From CAYQJS01 sp964417895 (GTDB taxonomy: Bacteria; Chloroflexota; UBA6077; SHYK01), in NCBI GenBank assembly GCA_964417895.1, contig CAYQJS010000033.1, forward strand, positions 1 through 63,658: DNA of 63,658 bases. Reading direction: 5' to 3'. This document shows, one piece after another, positions 31,594-40,304 of the stretch. Numbering within the stretch: position 1 is the first letter of the stretch; each line of letters starts with the position of its first letter. Under the pieces are notes generated by a model that saw nothing but the letters and a program-made list of their open reading frames with translations, did not search any database and was not told where the DNA came from. The translations under genes were made by a program, and so were the position numbers.

Positions 31594-31796
31594 CTCGTGT
31601 CATCCGGAGCGGCCCTCGTGTCAGCCTGAGCCGGCCCCCCCGTGTCATCCTGGGCCGCCCCCCGTGTCCTCCTGAGCCGGGCCCCCCGTGTCATCCTGAA
31701 CCGAAGGCGAAGGATCTGGCGCCAGATGCTTCGCTGCCGCTCAGCATGACACCGACCGCCGCCGCCAGATGCTTCGCTGTCGCTCAGCATGACACA
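31594..31796. repeat. Degenerate tandem repeat array
   Basis: About five imperfect units of the form CGTGTCATCCTGAGCC plus a C/G-rich spacer span 31594-31702. Two copies of CCAGATGCTTCGCTG plus CGCTCAGCATGACAC follow (31721-31752 and 31764-31795). The 311-bp gap between the Rieske and amidohydrolase genes is otherwise empty. Confidence 0.6.
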
Positions 31797-31846
31797 CGAG
31801 CGCGGGTTCTTCGGTCACCTCTCGGGCCGTCACCGGATGATACCCT

Positions 31847-32836
31847 TCACACCTTCAAATTGAACACGGCTTTGGCGTTGTCTTCGAAAATCATCTTCTT
31901 CTGATCCCCGGTGAGCCACTCGATCCCCTCCACCGCTGGCTTCAGATCATCGAGCTTGCGGCCCTCGTATTCGAAGCTCCCGCGCCCGGGCGTTTCGGTG
32001 CCGAAGAGCACCCGGTCGGGGCCCACAACTTTGATCAGCAGCTCCAGCGCCTCGGTCGTATAGAGGGTGCCGTCGAAGTAGAGCTTGCGGAACCCATCGA
32101 GGAAGGGCCCCGTGTAACGGCTGCCGTACAGCGCAGCCTCTTCGCGTCCGGGTGGGTTCAGGAACCGGCCCAGCTGGTAGGGGATGCCCCCTCCCCCGTG
32201 GCAGATGATGAGCTTGAGACGCGGGAATCGCTCCAGCACGCCTCCGTAAACGAGGGTCGGCCCGGCCATCGTCTCCTCGAGGGTCTGGCCGAGCATGTAG
32301 GACAGTCGGTAGCGGAGAAACCGCGGTCCCTCCAGGTACGCCGCATGGATGAACAGCGGCGCGTCCAGCTCCTGGGCCTTCTCGTAGAGCGGGTACCAGT
32401 AGTCGTCGTCCAGCGGCTCCATGGAGTCGTTGCCTTTGGGATTGGGGTTCACGATGGCGCCCACGAAGCCCAGATCTTTGACGGCGCGCTCCAGCTCCTC
32501 GACCGACGCCTCCATATCGGCCCCCTGCGGCAGCGTCGCCATCGCCCGGAAGCGATCGGGCTTTCGCGAGATCGCCTCGGCCAGCACGTTGTTGTAAACG
32601 CGAGCCCAGGGGATGCTGATATATGGGTTCTCGCTGTGGAGCATCGACACTGGGCGGATGCTCAGGATCTGCACGTCGATGCCGCGCTCGTCCATGCACT
32701 TGATGTTCGTCTCGTTCTCTTCGTCAACGCCGCGCAACGGTTTCGCGTTGTCGGAAGCGTTGCGCAGGCTGATGAGCCCCCACCCCCACTCGCGGAGCCC
32801 CGGGCTGAGCCAGTGGCCGTGCATGTCGATGATCAT
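31847..32836 (-). CDS. Amidohydrolase family 2 (ACMSD-like) protein
   Basis: A 329-aa TIM-barrel metal hydrolase or decarboxylase. DMHGHW gives the HxH ligands, FIHAAY and ICHGGGGIP two more histidines, and FGTETPG replaces the usual GTDxP, so the last ligand is Glu rather than Asp. ACMSD and gamma-resorcylate decarboxylase relatives use this fold for non-oxidative decarboxylation. ATG 32836 is preceded by GGGGAGAG, a ribosome binding site that forms the end of a CCCTCCCC repeat (32851-32882). It lies 50 bp downstream of the SBP gene at 32889, forming an SBP-hydrolase pair. Confidence 0.9.
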   Translation of the reverse strand: MIIDMHGHWLSPGLREWGWGLISLRNASDNAKPLRGVDEENETNIKCMDERGIDVQILSIRPVSMLHSENPYISIPWARVYNNVLAEAISRKPDRFRAMATLPQGADMEASVEELERAVKDLGFVGAIVNPNPKGNDSMEPLDDDYWYPLYEKAQELDAPLFIHAAYLEGPRFLRYRLSYMLGQTLEETMAGPTLVYGGVLERFPRLKLIICHGGGGIPYQLGRFLNPPGREEAALYGSRYTGPFLDGFRKLYFDGTLYTTEALELLIKVVGPDRVLFGTETPGRGSFEYEGRKLDDLKPAVEGIEWLTGDQKKMIFEDNAKAVFNLKV

Positions 32837-32850
32837 GCTTCTCTCCCCTC

Positions 32851-32882
32851 TCCCCAGCCCTCCCCCGCGAGGGGGGAGGGGT
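32851..32882. repeat. CCCTCCCCC hairpin that also supplies a ribosome binding site
   Basis: CCCTCCCCC-GCGA-GGGGGGAGGG around 32859-32881. Read on the minus strand, the flank GGGGAGAGAAGC immediately precedes the amidohydrolase ATG. Confidence 0.5.
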
Positions 32883-32888
32883 TCTATC

Positions 32889-34598
32889 TTACTTCGTATC
32901 CCATTGGTGAACGTCCCACACTTCGCCGGGCTTGCTGATGCTGTGCAGCCGATTGGCGACCATCGTCGGCGTGGGGTCCCAGAAGATGCCCAGGATCAGC
33001 ACCTGGTCCGTCATGTAGCGGACGATCTCGCGCAGCGTCTGCATCCGCTCAGGACGCGGGATCGTGGTGAAGAACCGGTCGATGAGCGCGTCGAACTCCG
33101 GGTTCTGGTGCCGCGTACGATTCTGGCCCGTGTAGTCGTTCTCTGGCAGCGGTGTGTTGGAGCCATGCCAGCGGGTTCCAAGCTCGCGCACGCTGCCCGG
33201 CTGCCGCACGATCTCGAAGGCGGGCCTCGTGGCTCGGTACTCGCGGTCAGTAGCGCGCTGCTGGGGCACCGGCACCTGGTCGACGCTCACGCCGATTTGC
33301 TGCCAGTAGTCCGCCACCGAGAACATCGTCTTCATCTGCGAGTCGTCGTTGGAGGTCGTGCGCACCTCGACGGTGAGCCGCTGCCCAGCGGCATCGCGGA
33401 AGAACCCGTCGGAGGCGCGCGCGTAGCCCAGCCCCTCGATCGTCTGCACGGCCCGCCTCGGGTCGAGGTCGTAGCGCACGATGCTGCCCTCGACGTCCCG
33501 CCAGTCGGCGTCCTCCGGGCTGATGATGCTGTGGCCCATAGGGCCCAGCCCCTCGACGAGGCTGTCGATGATCTGCTGGCGGTCGACAGCCTGGAGCAGG
33601 GCGCGGCGGAAGCGCACGTCCAGGATGACGGCTGGGTTGGGGTTGAGAAACTGCGTGTAGGCGGAGATCATGCTGGTGGGCCGCGCCGTATCCATGCGCC
33701 CATCGCGCCACTGAGTGCGCACCTGAGCCCCCCACTCCAGGGAAAGTCTCCCGCCCATGGTGAGATCCACTTCTCCGGCGAGAATGTTGGCAGCGATCGT
33801 CCCCGGATCAGGAATGAAACGCACGTCGATGCGGTCGATGATCGGTCGGCCGAGTACGTAGGCGTCGTTCGCCTCCAGCGAGACGCCGCTCCCCGAAGAC
33901 CACTCTCTGAGGCGGTACGCGCCTGCACCGACGAATTCTCGGCTCCAGTAGGGAAGATTGACGAAGTTCTCTTTGTCCTCCAGGAACGCCTTCTCCAGCA
34001 GGTGTTTCGGCATGGGGAACGCTCGGTCGTTGGTGAACATCGTGTCAGCCTCAAGGAAAGGCCGCTTCCATTTGATGGCGATCGTGCGCGGATCCGGCGC
34101 CTCCATCCGGTCGATTGATGAATACGCGACGTTCCGGAAGATCGGCAGGTCGCGGTCCTGCTCGACGGTGGCGGTGAAGAGCAGGTCCTCTGACGTCAAT
34201 GGCTGGCCGTCGTGCCACAGCGTGCGTTCCCTGAGGCGCCAGGTGGTCTCCATGGTCCCGTCGGAGAGAACCTTCCAGAGGCCGTTCTCGACGGTGGGCA
34301 TCTGCTCGGCGAGCTGCGGGTGCAGCGAGCCGCCCCGGTCGCGATTGGCCAGGCCGGCGTTGAGCATCTCCTCGATCTCGTCCTGGCCTGGCACGCCGCC
34401 GACCGTTCCCAGGCTGAGCTTGCCGCTGACGGACTTCGGCTCACCCCGTATGGCCACGGTGATCCGCTTCGGGGCGGTGCTCTGCGCGGCGGTTCCGCTG
34501 CCGGATCCGGCGCCCGGCCCGGCGGGCGGTGCACAGGCAGCAAGGACAACGGCGAGTGCTGAAACGAGCACCATTGCTCGCGAGCGTGGACACCTCAT
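32889..34598 (-). CDS. ABC transporter substrate-binding lipoprotein, SBP family 5
   Basis: A 569-aa lipoprotein with lipobox LAAC22. TTWRLRERTLWHDGQPLTSE shows the conserved WHDG, and SNTPLPENDYTGQNRTRHQN replaces the usual NRWSG-N-x-x-Y-NP motif, so this is one of the more divergent SBPs. It ends VHQWDTK. ATG 34598 is chosen because the upstream in-frame residues (LPLAGGEGWGEGVE) are the translation of a hairpin repeat. It is co-directional with the downstream amidohydrolase, the first of several SBP-amidohydrolase pairs. No permease is present. Confidence 0.9.
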   Translation of the reverse strand: MRCPRSRAMVLVSALAVVLAACAPPAGPGAGSGSGTAAQSTAPKRITVAIRGEPKSVSGKLSLGTVGGVPGQDEIEEMLNAGLANRDRGGSLHPQLAEQMPTVENGLWKVLSDGTMETTWRLRERTLWHDGQPLTSEDLLFTATVEQDRDLPIFRNVAYSSIDRMEAPDPRTIAIKWKRPFLEADTMFTNDRAFPMPKHLLEKAFLEDKENFVNLPYWSREFVGAGAYRLREWSSGSGVSLEANDAYVLGRPIIDRIDVRFIPDPGTIAANILAGEVDLTMGGRLSLEWGAQVRTQWRDGRMDTARPTSMISAYTQFLNPNPAVILDVRFRRALLQAVDRQQIIDSLVEGLGPMGHSIISPEDADWRDVEGSIVRYDLDPRRAVQTIEGLGYARASDGFFRDAAGQRLTVEVRTTSNDDSQMKTMFSVADYWQQIGVSVDQVPVPQQRATDREYRATRPAFEIVRQPGSVRELGTRWHGSNTPLPENDYTGQNRTRHQNPEFDALIDRFFTTIPRPERMQTLREIVRYMTDQVLILGIFWDPTPTMVANRLHSISKPGEVWDVHQWDTK

Positions 34599-34605
34599 TG
34601 AAGTC

Positions 34606-34757
34606 TCAACCCCCTCACCCCACCCCTCGCCCCCTGCCAGGGGGAGAGGGGGTAGTTGCCCGCACCCCCCGTCCGCCGCGAGGCGGCCATTTCCCTCACA
34701 CCTCACTGCTCACGCCTCGCGGCTACCCCTCGCGCCTCACGGCTCACGCCTCGCGCC
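34606..34757. repeat. Hairpin repeat and CTCACGCCTCG tandem repeats
   Basis: CCCCTCGCCCCCTGCCAGGG (about 34620-34640) is a member of the hairpin family. 34682-34757 holds about six imperfect copies of CTCACGCCTCG. The gap 34599-34846 has no gene. Confidence 0.5.
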
Positions 34758-34846
34758 TTGACGGCCCACTGGTGGGCTTTCCAGCATTGACCGTCACGGG
34801 GAACGGCCGACTCCGAATCGGCGTTGGCGCGCCCCCTCGGAGCTGC

Positions 34847-35230
34847 TTAGCCCTCGCGAACGATCCGGATCTCGATGACGTTCCGGTCAGGGTCCAGCAC
34901 CCGCACCGTGTCACCACCCTCCCCTGCCTCGCGAACGAGCTCCGCGCCATTCGCCTGCAGGTAGGCTGTCACTTGTTGGATGTCCTCGGCTCGAATGTTC
35001 AGGTTGATGTGGTCGATTGCGGTAAGCTCCGCGGGAATGTATTCGGGGCGCCTCTGCAAAATGATGGTCTGGCTGTCGGTGATGCGCACAGGCGTGCCCG
35101 CTCGCCGCTCGTCGCCCACTTTGCCCCCCAACATCCGGTAGAAGGCACTCGACTTCTCAAGGTCATGCACTCGGAGCACAACGTGGTCCAGGTGGTCCAG
35201 GGTGAAGGGTCGCTCGATCGCTGAGTTCAC
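34847..35230 (-). CDS. VOC family protein
   Basis: A 127-aa glyoxalase/bleomycin-resistance fold protein. LDHLDHVVLRVHDLEKSSAF begins the first module and IDHINLNIRAEDIQQVTAYL the second. Metal ligand candidates are H in LDHVV, H in IDHINL and E in RNVIEIRIV. GTG 35230 is chosen because AAGGAGG lies 5 to 6 bases upstream; the longer frame to 35449 runs through non-homologous sequence. It is related to, but clearly distinct from, the VOC gene at 14205. It is probably a small-molecule lyase, isomerase or dioxygenase; the substrate is unknown. Confidence 0.85.
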   Translation of the reverse strand: MNSAIERPFTLDHLDHVVLRVHDLEKSSAFYRMLGGKVGDERRAGTPVRITDSQTIILQRRPEYIPAELTAIDHINLNIRAEDIQQVTAYLQANGAELVREAGEGGDTVRVLDPDRNVIEIRIVREG

Positions 35231-35458
35231 TGGCTCCTCCTTGAGTACGGGTAATCTGGCTTCGACCCAAGGCAATTCGCGCGTCTCGAATCGATCCGCT
35301 CGTCGCCATCGGGCACCCATCCGTCCCGCTATATTACCCTCACCGACTTCTCTCGCCCACCGTCGTGAGGGATGTGGGGCTGGCAACCCGCCGCCCGTCG
35401 CCGTTGACCCCCAAACACAGCGGGAATACGATGGAGCGAGCAACGGCAAGGAGTGGGC

Positions 35459-37177
35459 ATGCTAGGCCAGCCCAGGTTTGTCTTCCAGCTCCTCACCATC
35501 GTCGTCCTAACCGTCGGCGCTTGCGCGCAGCGCCCGGAAGCCGGGCCGGGTGCCGCCCCTCCACCGGACGGGCAATCGGCGGCGCGGAAGGTCCTCACTC
35601 TCGGCATCCAGGGAGAGCCACCCAGCATCGTCGGCACCCGATTCGGCGTCGTAAGCGGGGGTACCGCCTTCGGTGGCAACAACGTCCCCCCTATCGCCCA
35701 TGACGAGCTCATGGTCGAAAGCCACTCTATTAACAACTACGAGCCGCAGCTGGCGATCGAAAAGCCGTCGATAGAGAAGGGCACCTGGCGCCTCAGCCCC
35801 GATGGATCCATGGAGCTCACCTGGAGGGTCCACCCCAACGTCAAATGGCACGACGGCACTCCTTTTACGACGAACGACCTGCTATTTACGTTTGAAGTCT
35901 TCAAGGATCCCGATATCGCGTCAACCATCGCCCAGCGCGCCCTCGTAGAGTCCGCGACCGCCCCGGACTCGACCACGCTCGTCGTGCGCTGGTCGAAGCT
36001 TTACGCCAATGCGGACCAGGCAGAGGGCCTGCAGCCCCTGCCTCGCCACCTGGTCGAAGACCTGTACCGGGCGGACAAGGAGGCCTTTGTCCGCAGCCCC
36101 GTGTTCAGCACCGAGTTCATCGGCCTTGGGCCCTATAAGCTCGTCACCTGGCAGCCCGGCTCCCACATCGAGTTCGCTCGCCACGATGACTACTACCTGG
36201 GCCGACCGCCCTTCGACACCGTGATCGTTCGCTTCCTCGGCGACCCCAACACAATGGTCGCGAACATCCTCGCCGGCACGGTGGACGCCCTGCTGCCTCG
36301 CGGCATCGATCTCGACCAGGCGGTAGAGCTCCGACAGCGGTGGGAAGGAACCGGCCACCAGGTGATTACGGGACTGAACGGCGGTCTCAGATACCTGGAG
36401 GTGCAGCATCGGGCCGAGTACGCGCGGCCCATTAACGGCATTACCGAGCCCCTCGTGCGCCAGGCCCTCTACCATGCGACCGATCGCTCATCGCTCGCGG
36501 AGGTCGCAACCGCTGGGCTCAGCCCGATCGCCGATAGCTGGATCGCTCCCGGAGAAGCGCTGCGGCCAGATGTGGACGGTACCATCCCGCAGTACCCGTT
36601 TGACGTCGCCCGCGGCCAGCAACTGCTCGCCCAGGCCGGCTGGACGCGCGGGGCCGACGGCCTCCAGGCCCGTCCCAATGGGGAACGCTTCGACATCGCG
36701 ATCTGGGCGCGGCAAGAGCAAAAGGTGGAGAAGGAGCTGAACGTCATCGCCGACACCTGGAAGAGCCTCGGCGCGCGCCCCGAGATCCACATCATCCCGC
36801 CGGCCCGGGCGAATGATCGGGAATACCAGTCGACCCGGCCGGGGTTCTTCATCAGCGCGTCGAGCGGCGTCAATTACTATGAGAACCGGCTGCACTCCAA
36901 CCAGATCACCTCGGCGTCCAACCGCTGGGCGGGCTTCAATCGGGGGGGTTACAACAATCCGACCGTCGACTCGATCCTCGACCGTCTTGCAGGCACCATC
37001 GACCCACGCGATCGAATCGTTTTGCATCGCCAGCTGATCCAGGAAGCGATGGGCAGCGCGGCGGTGCTCCCCCTCTACTGGGAGGTGGCCCCCGTCGTCC
37101 TGCTCAAGGGTGTGAAGGGGCACCCGTTCGTACACAGCCACGCGACGTGGAAGTTCTATCTCTGGGACAAGGAGTAG
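35459..37177 (+). CDS. ABC transporter substrate-binding lipoprotein, SBP family 5
   Basis: A 572-aa lipoprotein with lipobox VGAC22. ELTWRVHPNVKWHDGTPFTT and SASNRWAGFNRGGYNNPTVD are the N- and C-lobe motifs. It is closest in the window to the SBP at 7657: both have an IIP-(S/P)-AR-x-x-DR-x-Y-x-S stretch and a C-terminal WDKE. It lacks the SASSGQA insert seen there. ATG 35459 has AAGGAG 5 bases upstream. It is followed after 54 bp by an amidohydrolase on the same strand, forming an SBP-hydrolase module. Confidence 0.93.
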   Translation: MLGQPRFVFQLLTIVVLTVGACAQRPEAGPGAAPPPDGQSAARKVLTLGIQGEPPSIVGTRFGVVSGGTAFGGNNVPPIAHDELMVESHSINNYEPQLAIEKPSIEKGTWRLSPDGSMELTWRVHPNVKWHDGTPFTTNDLLFTFEVFKDPDIASTIAQRALVESATAPDSTTLVVRWSKLYANADQAEGLQPLPRHLVEDLYRADKEAFVRSPVFSTEFIGLGPYKLVTWQPGSHIEFARHDDYYLGRPPFDTVIVRFLGDPNTMVANILAGTVDALLPRGIDLDQAVELRQRWEGTGHQVITGLNGGLRYLEVQHRAEYARPINGITEPLVRQALYHATDRSSLAEVATAGLSPIADSWIAPGEALRPDVDGTIPQYPFDVARGQQLLAQAGWTRGADGLQARPNGERFDIAIWARQEQKVEKELNVIADTWKSLGARPEIHIIPPARANDREYQSTRPGFFISASSGVNYYENRLHSNQITSASNRWAGFNRGGYNNPTVDSILDRLAGTIDPRDRIVLHRQLIQEAMGSAAVLPLYWEVAPVVLLKGVKGHPFVHSHATWKFYLWDKE

Positions 37178-37179
37178 CC

Positions 37180-37207
37180 GGAGTGCCGATTGCGGAGTGC
37201 GGATTAC
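37180..37207 (+). repeat. 14-bp tandem repeat between SBP and amidohydrolase genes
   Basis: GGAGTGCCGATTGC (37180-37193) and GGAGTGCGGATTAC (37194-37207) differ at two positions. Confidence 0.6.
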
Positions 37208-37231
37208 TGCCGCGTGAAGGGAGCGAAAACA

Positions 37232-38287
37232 ATGAGCGCCATCGCGACCATGAGCAACACCGCCGAGACCACCGGACAAAAGGAGGTGCTGATCTCCGCC
37301 GATTCCCACGTGAACGAGCCGCATGACCTCTGGGTGAAGCGGCTCCCCGACGCCTTCCGGGACCGCGCCCCCACGTTCCCCGAGCGCGCGGGGGGCCATC
37401 CAGGCGGCTACGACCCCCACAAGCGCCTGGAGGAGATGTCCACCGACGGCGTGAGCCTCGAGGTGCTCTATGCCACGCGCGGCATGCCGCTGTTTCGCAT
37501 CCTGGAGCCCGCCTTCCAGGAGGCCTGCTTCCGCGTCTTCAACGACTGGTTGATCGAGTACTGCCAGGTCGCCTCGAACCGACTGTTCGGCATCGCGCTG
37601 ATCCCGCTGTATGACGTCGAGCATGGCATCCAGGAGCTGGAGCGCTGCCGCACTGCGGGGCTGCGTGGAGCGATGATCTGGCAGAACCCTCCGGAGAATC
37701 TGCCCTTCCGCTCCGATCACTACGAGCGCTTCTGGGCCGCCTCCCAGGACATGGAGATGCCGGTCAGCCTCCACATCCTCACCGGACACGGCTACATGGC
37801 CCGAGCCGGCGCGAGGGAGGGCATCGAGCACGTCCGCTCCAGCGTCAACACCAAGCTCAACGAAGTAATGGATAGCCTCTACGATCTCATGTTCTATGGC
37901 GCGCTCGACCGCTACCCTCGGCTGAAGGTCGTCCTCGTCGAGAACGAGATCGGCTGGATCCCCTGGACCCTGCAGCAGTGGGATTTCTACCTGAGCAAGG
38001 GCCGGGGCAAGGAGGAATCCAGGCTGGAGCGCCGGCCTCCTGAGTACCTTGCCGACCAGCTCTTCGCCACGTTCTTCAACGATCCGCTCGGCATGCGCTA
38101 CCTCGAGACGTGGGGAGCGGACGCCTGCATGTGGTCCAACGACTTCCCGCACGGAAATTCGACGTGGCCCCACTCACGGGAGGTCATCGCCGAGCACCTG
38201 GGCCACCTATCGCCGGAGGTTCGGAAGAAGGTGCTCAGCGGCAACGTGTCGCGGCTCTACAACATCCCGGTGCCGGAGCCGCTGTAG
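37232..38287 (+). CDS. Amidohydrolase family 2 protein
   Basis: A 351-aa TIM-barrel protein. SADSHVNEPHDLWVKRLPDA has DSH in place of HxH, VSLHILTGHG supplies a histidine, VLVENEIGWIPW stands where SHGG-type loops occur, and MWSNDFPHGNSTWPHSRE holds the aspartate ligand and a TWP-H motif. This set is shared with the proteins at 50859 and 55487, so they form one subfamily. ATG 37232 has GAAGGGAG upstream; the in-frame ATG at 37190 lacks one. Hydrolysis or decarboxylation of the ligand imported through the adjacent SBP is the natural guess. Confidence 0.88.
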   Translation: MSAIATMSNTAETTGQKEVLISADSHVNEPHDLWVKRLPDAFRDRAPTFPERAGGHPGGYDPHKRLEEMSTDGVSLEVLYATRGMPLFRILEPAFQEACFRVFNDWLIEYCQVASNRLFGIALIPLYDVEHGIQELERCRTAGLRGAMIWQNPPENLPFRSDHYERFWAASQDMEMPVSLHILTGHGYMARAGAREGIEHVRSSVNTKLNEVMDSLYDLMFYGALDRYPRLKVVLVENEIGWIPWTLQQWDFYLSKGRGKEESRLERRPPEYLADQLFATFFNDPLGMRYLETWGADACMWSNDFPHGNSTWPHSREVIAEHLGHLSPEVRKKVLSGNVSRLYNIPVPEPL

Positions 38288-38388
38288 CCCGTTCCCATGG
38301 GCGGAAGTCCGCCACCCGTTTGGGTGACCCTGTCAGGTCGGTAGCGCGGGGGGGTGTGCCCGAGTTAGTGCGCTCGTGGGGAGACGCC

Positions 38389-38421
38389 CTCACCCCAACC
38401 CTCTCCCAGAGGGAGAGGGGG
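38389..38421. repeat. CTCTCCC hairpin repeat
   Basis: CTCTCCCAGAGGGAGAGGGG at about 38401-38420; same family as 21926-22048. It lies upstream of the D-aminoacylase ribosome binding site. Confidence 0.6.
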
Positions 38422-38451
38422 CAGCCGGAACTCGCAACTGGAGGAGGATGT

Positions 38452-40098
38452 ATGGCTTACGACCTGTTACTCAAGAATGGCCGGGTCGTCGATGGCTCCG
38501 GCATGCCCGCGTTCTGGGGAGACGTCGCCGTGGCAGACGGACTGATCGTCGAGGTAGGCAGGCTGGACGGGCCAGCGCGGCGGACCATCGATGTCCACGG
38601 TCAGGCTGTGGCCCCGGGCTTTATCGACAACCACTGCCACTTCGATGCGCAGGCGCTATGGGACCCGCTCTGCACCTTCGCCTGCTACCACGGCACCACC
38701 ACCGTGATCAATGGCAACTGCTCCCTCGGCCTGGCGCCCGCGCGGACGGTCGATCGATACCCGCTCACGTCCATGCTCTCCCGGGTGGAGGCAATCCCCT
38801 TGAAGTCGCTCGAGGCCGGCATCGAGTGGACGTGGGAGACGATCCCCGAATACCTCGACACGTTGGACCGACGCCTGGGGGTGAACGTCGGCGCGCTCAT
38901 CGGCTACTCGGCGGTGCGGCGCTACGTCATGGGCGAGGCCGCGTACAGCGAGCAAGCGACTCCCGAGCAGATGGGCCGCATGAAGGCCCTCATCCGAGAG
39001 GGAATCGAGGCGGGGGCGCTGGGCCTCTCGTTCGAGCGCAACATCCGACATATGGACATCGAGGGGCGCCTACTTCCGTGCAACGCCGCATCGAGCGAGG
39101 AGCTGGTGGCTGCTGCCGAGGCGCTGCGCGAGGTGGGCGGGTCGATCCAGTTCGGCGATGCGGAGCGGGCTGAGGCGAAAGAAGGGCTGCTCAGCACGAT
39201 AGCCAGGGCCAGCGGCAGGCCGCTGATCAGCAACTTCGCCAGCCTCGATGAGCGGCAGGACGGAGCCCGGATCTACCCGATGGTCTCCCCGTTCGTCCAG
39301 AGCCCGACCCGCTGGACGCTCCTCACCGTCGCCAGCTTCGATGCGCTCCCCGCGTGGCTGCCGGTGATGAACAGCACGCCCGAGGAGAAGCGGCGCCTGC
39401 TCCCGGATCCGTCCGTGCGCGAGAGGCTCCGGGCCGATGCAGACGGGCCCGACCGCCGCCGGCCGGGGAGCGGCCCCGGGGTGGACTGGGACACCATCTA
39501 CGTTGCCAGCGTAGCGCTGGAGAAAAACCAGCGCTTCGTGGAGCGGAGCATCGCGGACATCGCGCGGGAGCAAGGCAAAGACCGGCTGGATACGTTCCTC
39601 GACCTGGCGCTGGAAGAGGACTTGAAGACGGTCTTCTATCCGCATTCGAACGTGGGAGTGGAAGCGAAGGCGGCCGTCCTCACGAACCCGCACGTCATGC
39701 CCGGCCTGTCGGACGGCGGCGCCCACGTCATTCGCCGCTGTCAGAGCCACTACACGACCCACATGCTCGCCTACTGGGTGCGAGAGGTAGGGGCGATGAC
39801 CCTCGAGGAGGCCGTGCGAAAGCTGACCTTCATGCCCGCGTCTGTCTTCGGGCTGACGGATCGCGGCCTCATTCGGCCCGGCCTCGCCGCCGACCTCGTT
39901 GTGTTCGACCCGGACACGGTTGCGCCGACGGAGATGGACGAGGTGGCCGACTACCCCGCGGGCGCCGTCCGCAAGCGGCGGCTGAGCCAGGGCGTGGAGT
40001 ACACCATCGTCAATGGAGAGGTGCTCATCGAGGAGGGCGAGCACACCGGGAGCTACCCGGGCAGAGTCGTTCGGGGCGAAGCGTTTCGGAGGAACTAA
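38452..40098 (+). CDS. D-aminoacylase / N-acyl-D-amino-acid deacylase family amidohydrolase
   Basis: A 548-aa amidohydrolase family 3 enzyme. LLLKNGRVVDGSGMPAFWGD is the N-terminal beta-sandwich. PGFIDNHCHFDAQALWDP carries the metal HxH, TTVINGNCSLGLAP follows with the cysteine used as a metal ligand in D-aminoacylases, and MPGLSDGGAHV contributes the catalytic aspartate. The C-terminal sandwich returns with GLAADLVVFDPDTVAP. ATG 38452 has GAGGAGG 5 bases upstream. It would deacylate N-acyl amino acids or open cyclic amides in the cytoplasm. It is third in a same-strand set SBP, amidohydrolase, aminoacylase, SBP (35459-42050). Confidence 0.9.
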   Translation: MAYDLLLKNGRVVDGSGMPAFWGDVAVADGLIVEVGRLDGPARRTIDVHGQAVAPGFIDNHCHFDAQALWDPLCTFACYHGTTTVINGNCSLGLAPARTVDRYPLTSMLSRVEAIPLKSLEAGIEWTWETIPEYLDTLDRRLGVNVGALIGYSAVRRYVMGEAAYSEQATPEQMGRMKALIREGIEAGALGLSFERNIRHMDIEGRLLPCNAASSEELVAAAEALREVGGSIQFGDAERAEAKEGLLSTIARASGRPLISNFASLDERQDGARIYPMVSPFVQSPTRWTLLTVASFDALPAWLPVMNSTPEEKRRLLPDPSVRERLRADADGPDRRRPGSGPGVDWDTIYVASVALEKNQRFVERSIADIAREQGKDRLDTFLDLALEEDLKTVFYPHSNVGVEAKAAVLTNPHVMPGLSDGGAHVIRRCQSHYTTHMLAYWVREVGAMTLEEAVRKLTFMPASVFGLTDRGLIRPGLAADLVVFDPDTVAPTEMDEVADYPAGAVRKRRLSQGVEYTIVNGEVLIEEGEHTGSYPGRVVRGEAFRRN

Positions 40099-40110
40099 AG
40101 GCAGGCTCCT

Positions 40111-40274
40111 GGCGGGTCACTTCGCATCGATATCGCCATTGCGTCGGCCCCGTCGTCCCGGTAGGGCGGGGGCTTGTCCCCCGCCGCGGGGCTCTGTCGG
40201 CACTCGCCGGGCGGGAGGGGACGAGCCCCTCCCCTACCGGACGAAAGGACCTACACATGAGAAGTCACCCACAA
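40111..40274 (+). mobile_element. MITE-like element family 2, copy upstream of SBP gene
   Basis: Left end GGCGGGTCACTTCGCAT (40111-40127) and right end CATGAGAAGTCACCCACA (40257-40274) are imperfect terminal inverted repeats. The interior has GGTAGGGCGGGGGCTTGTCC and an inverted GACGAGCCCCTCCCCTACC. It is homologous to 15779-15945 in inverse orientation. The SBP ribosome binding site follows 15 bp later. Confidence 0.65.
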
Positions 40275-40304
40275 GGCTGCTGCCAGACAAGAGGAGGCTC
40301 AATC

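Noticed and set aside
31594..31796. CRISPR-like array
   Set aside because: Units are imperfect and abut without spacers of constant length; no cas genes anywhere in the window.
32889..34706. Longer N-terminus for the SBP gene starting at 34706
   Set aside because: The extra residues are the translation of a hairpin repeat and precede the real signal peptide.
36488..38173. A 561-codon minus-strand open frame opposite the SBP and amidohydrolase genes
   Set aside because: It spans two well-supported plus-strand genes and has no domain signature; an antisense shadow of GC-rich codons.
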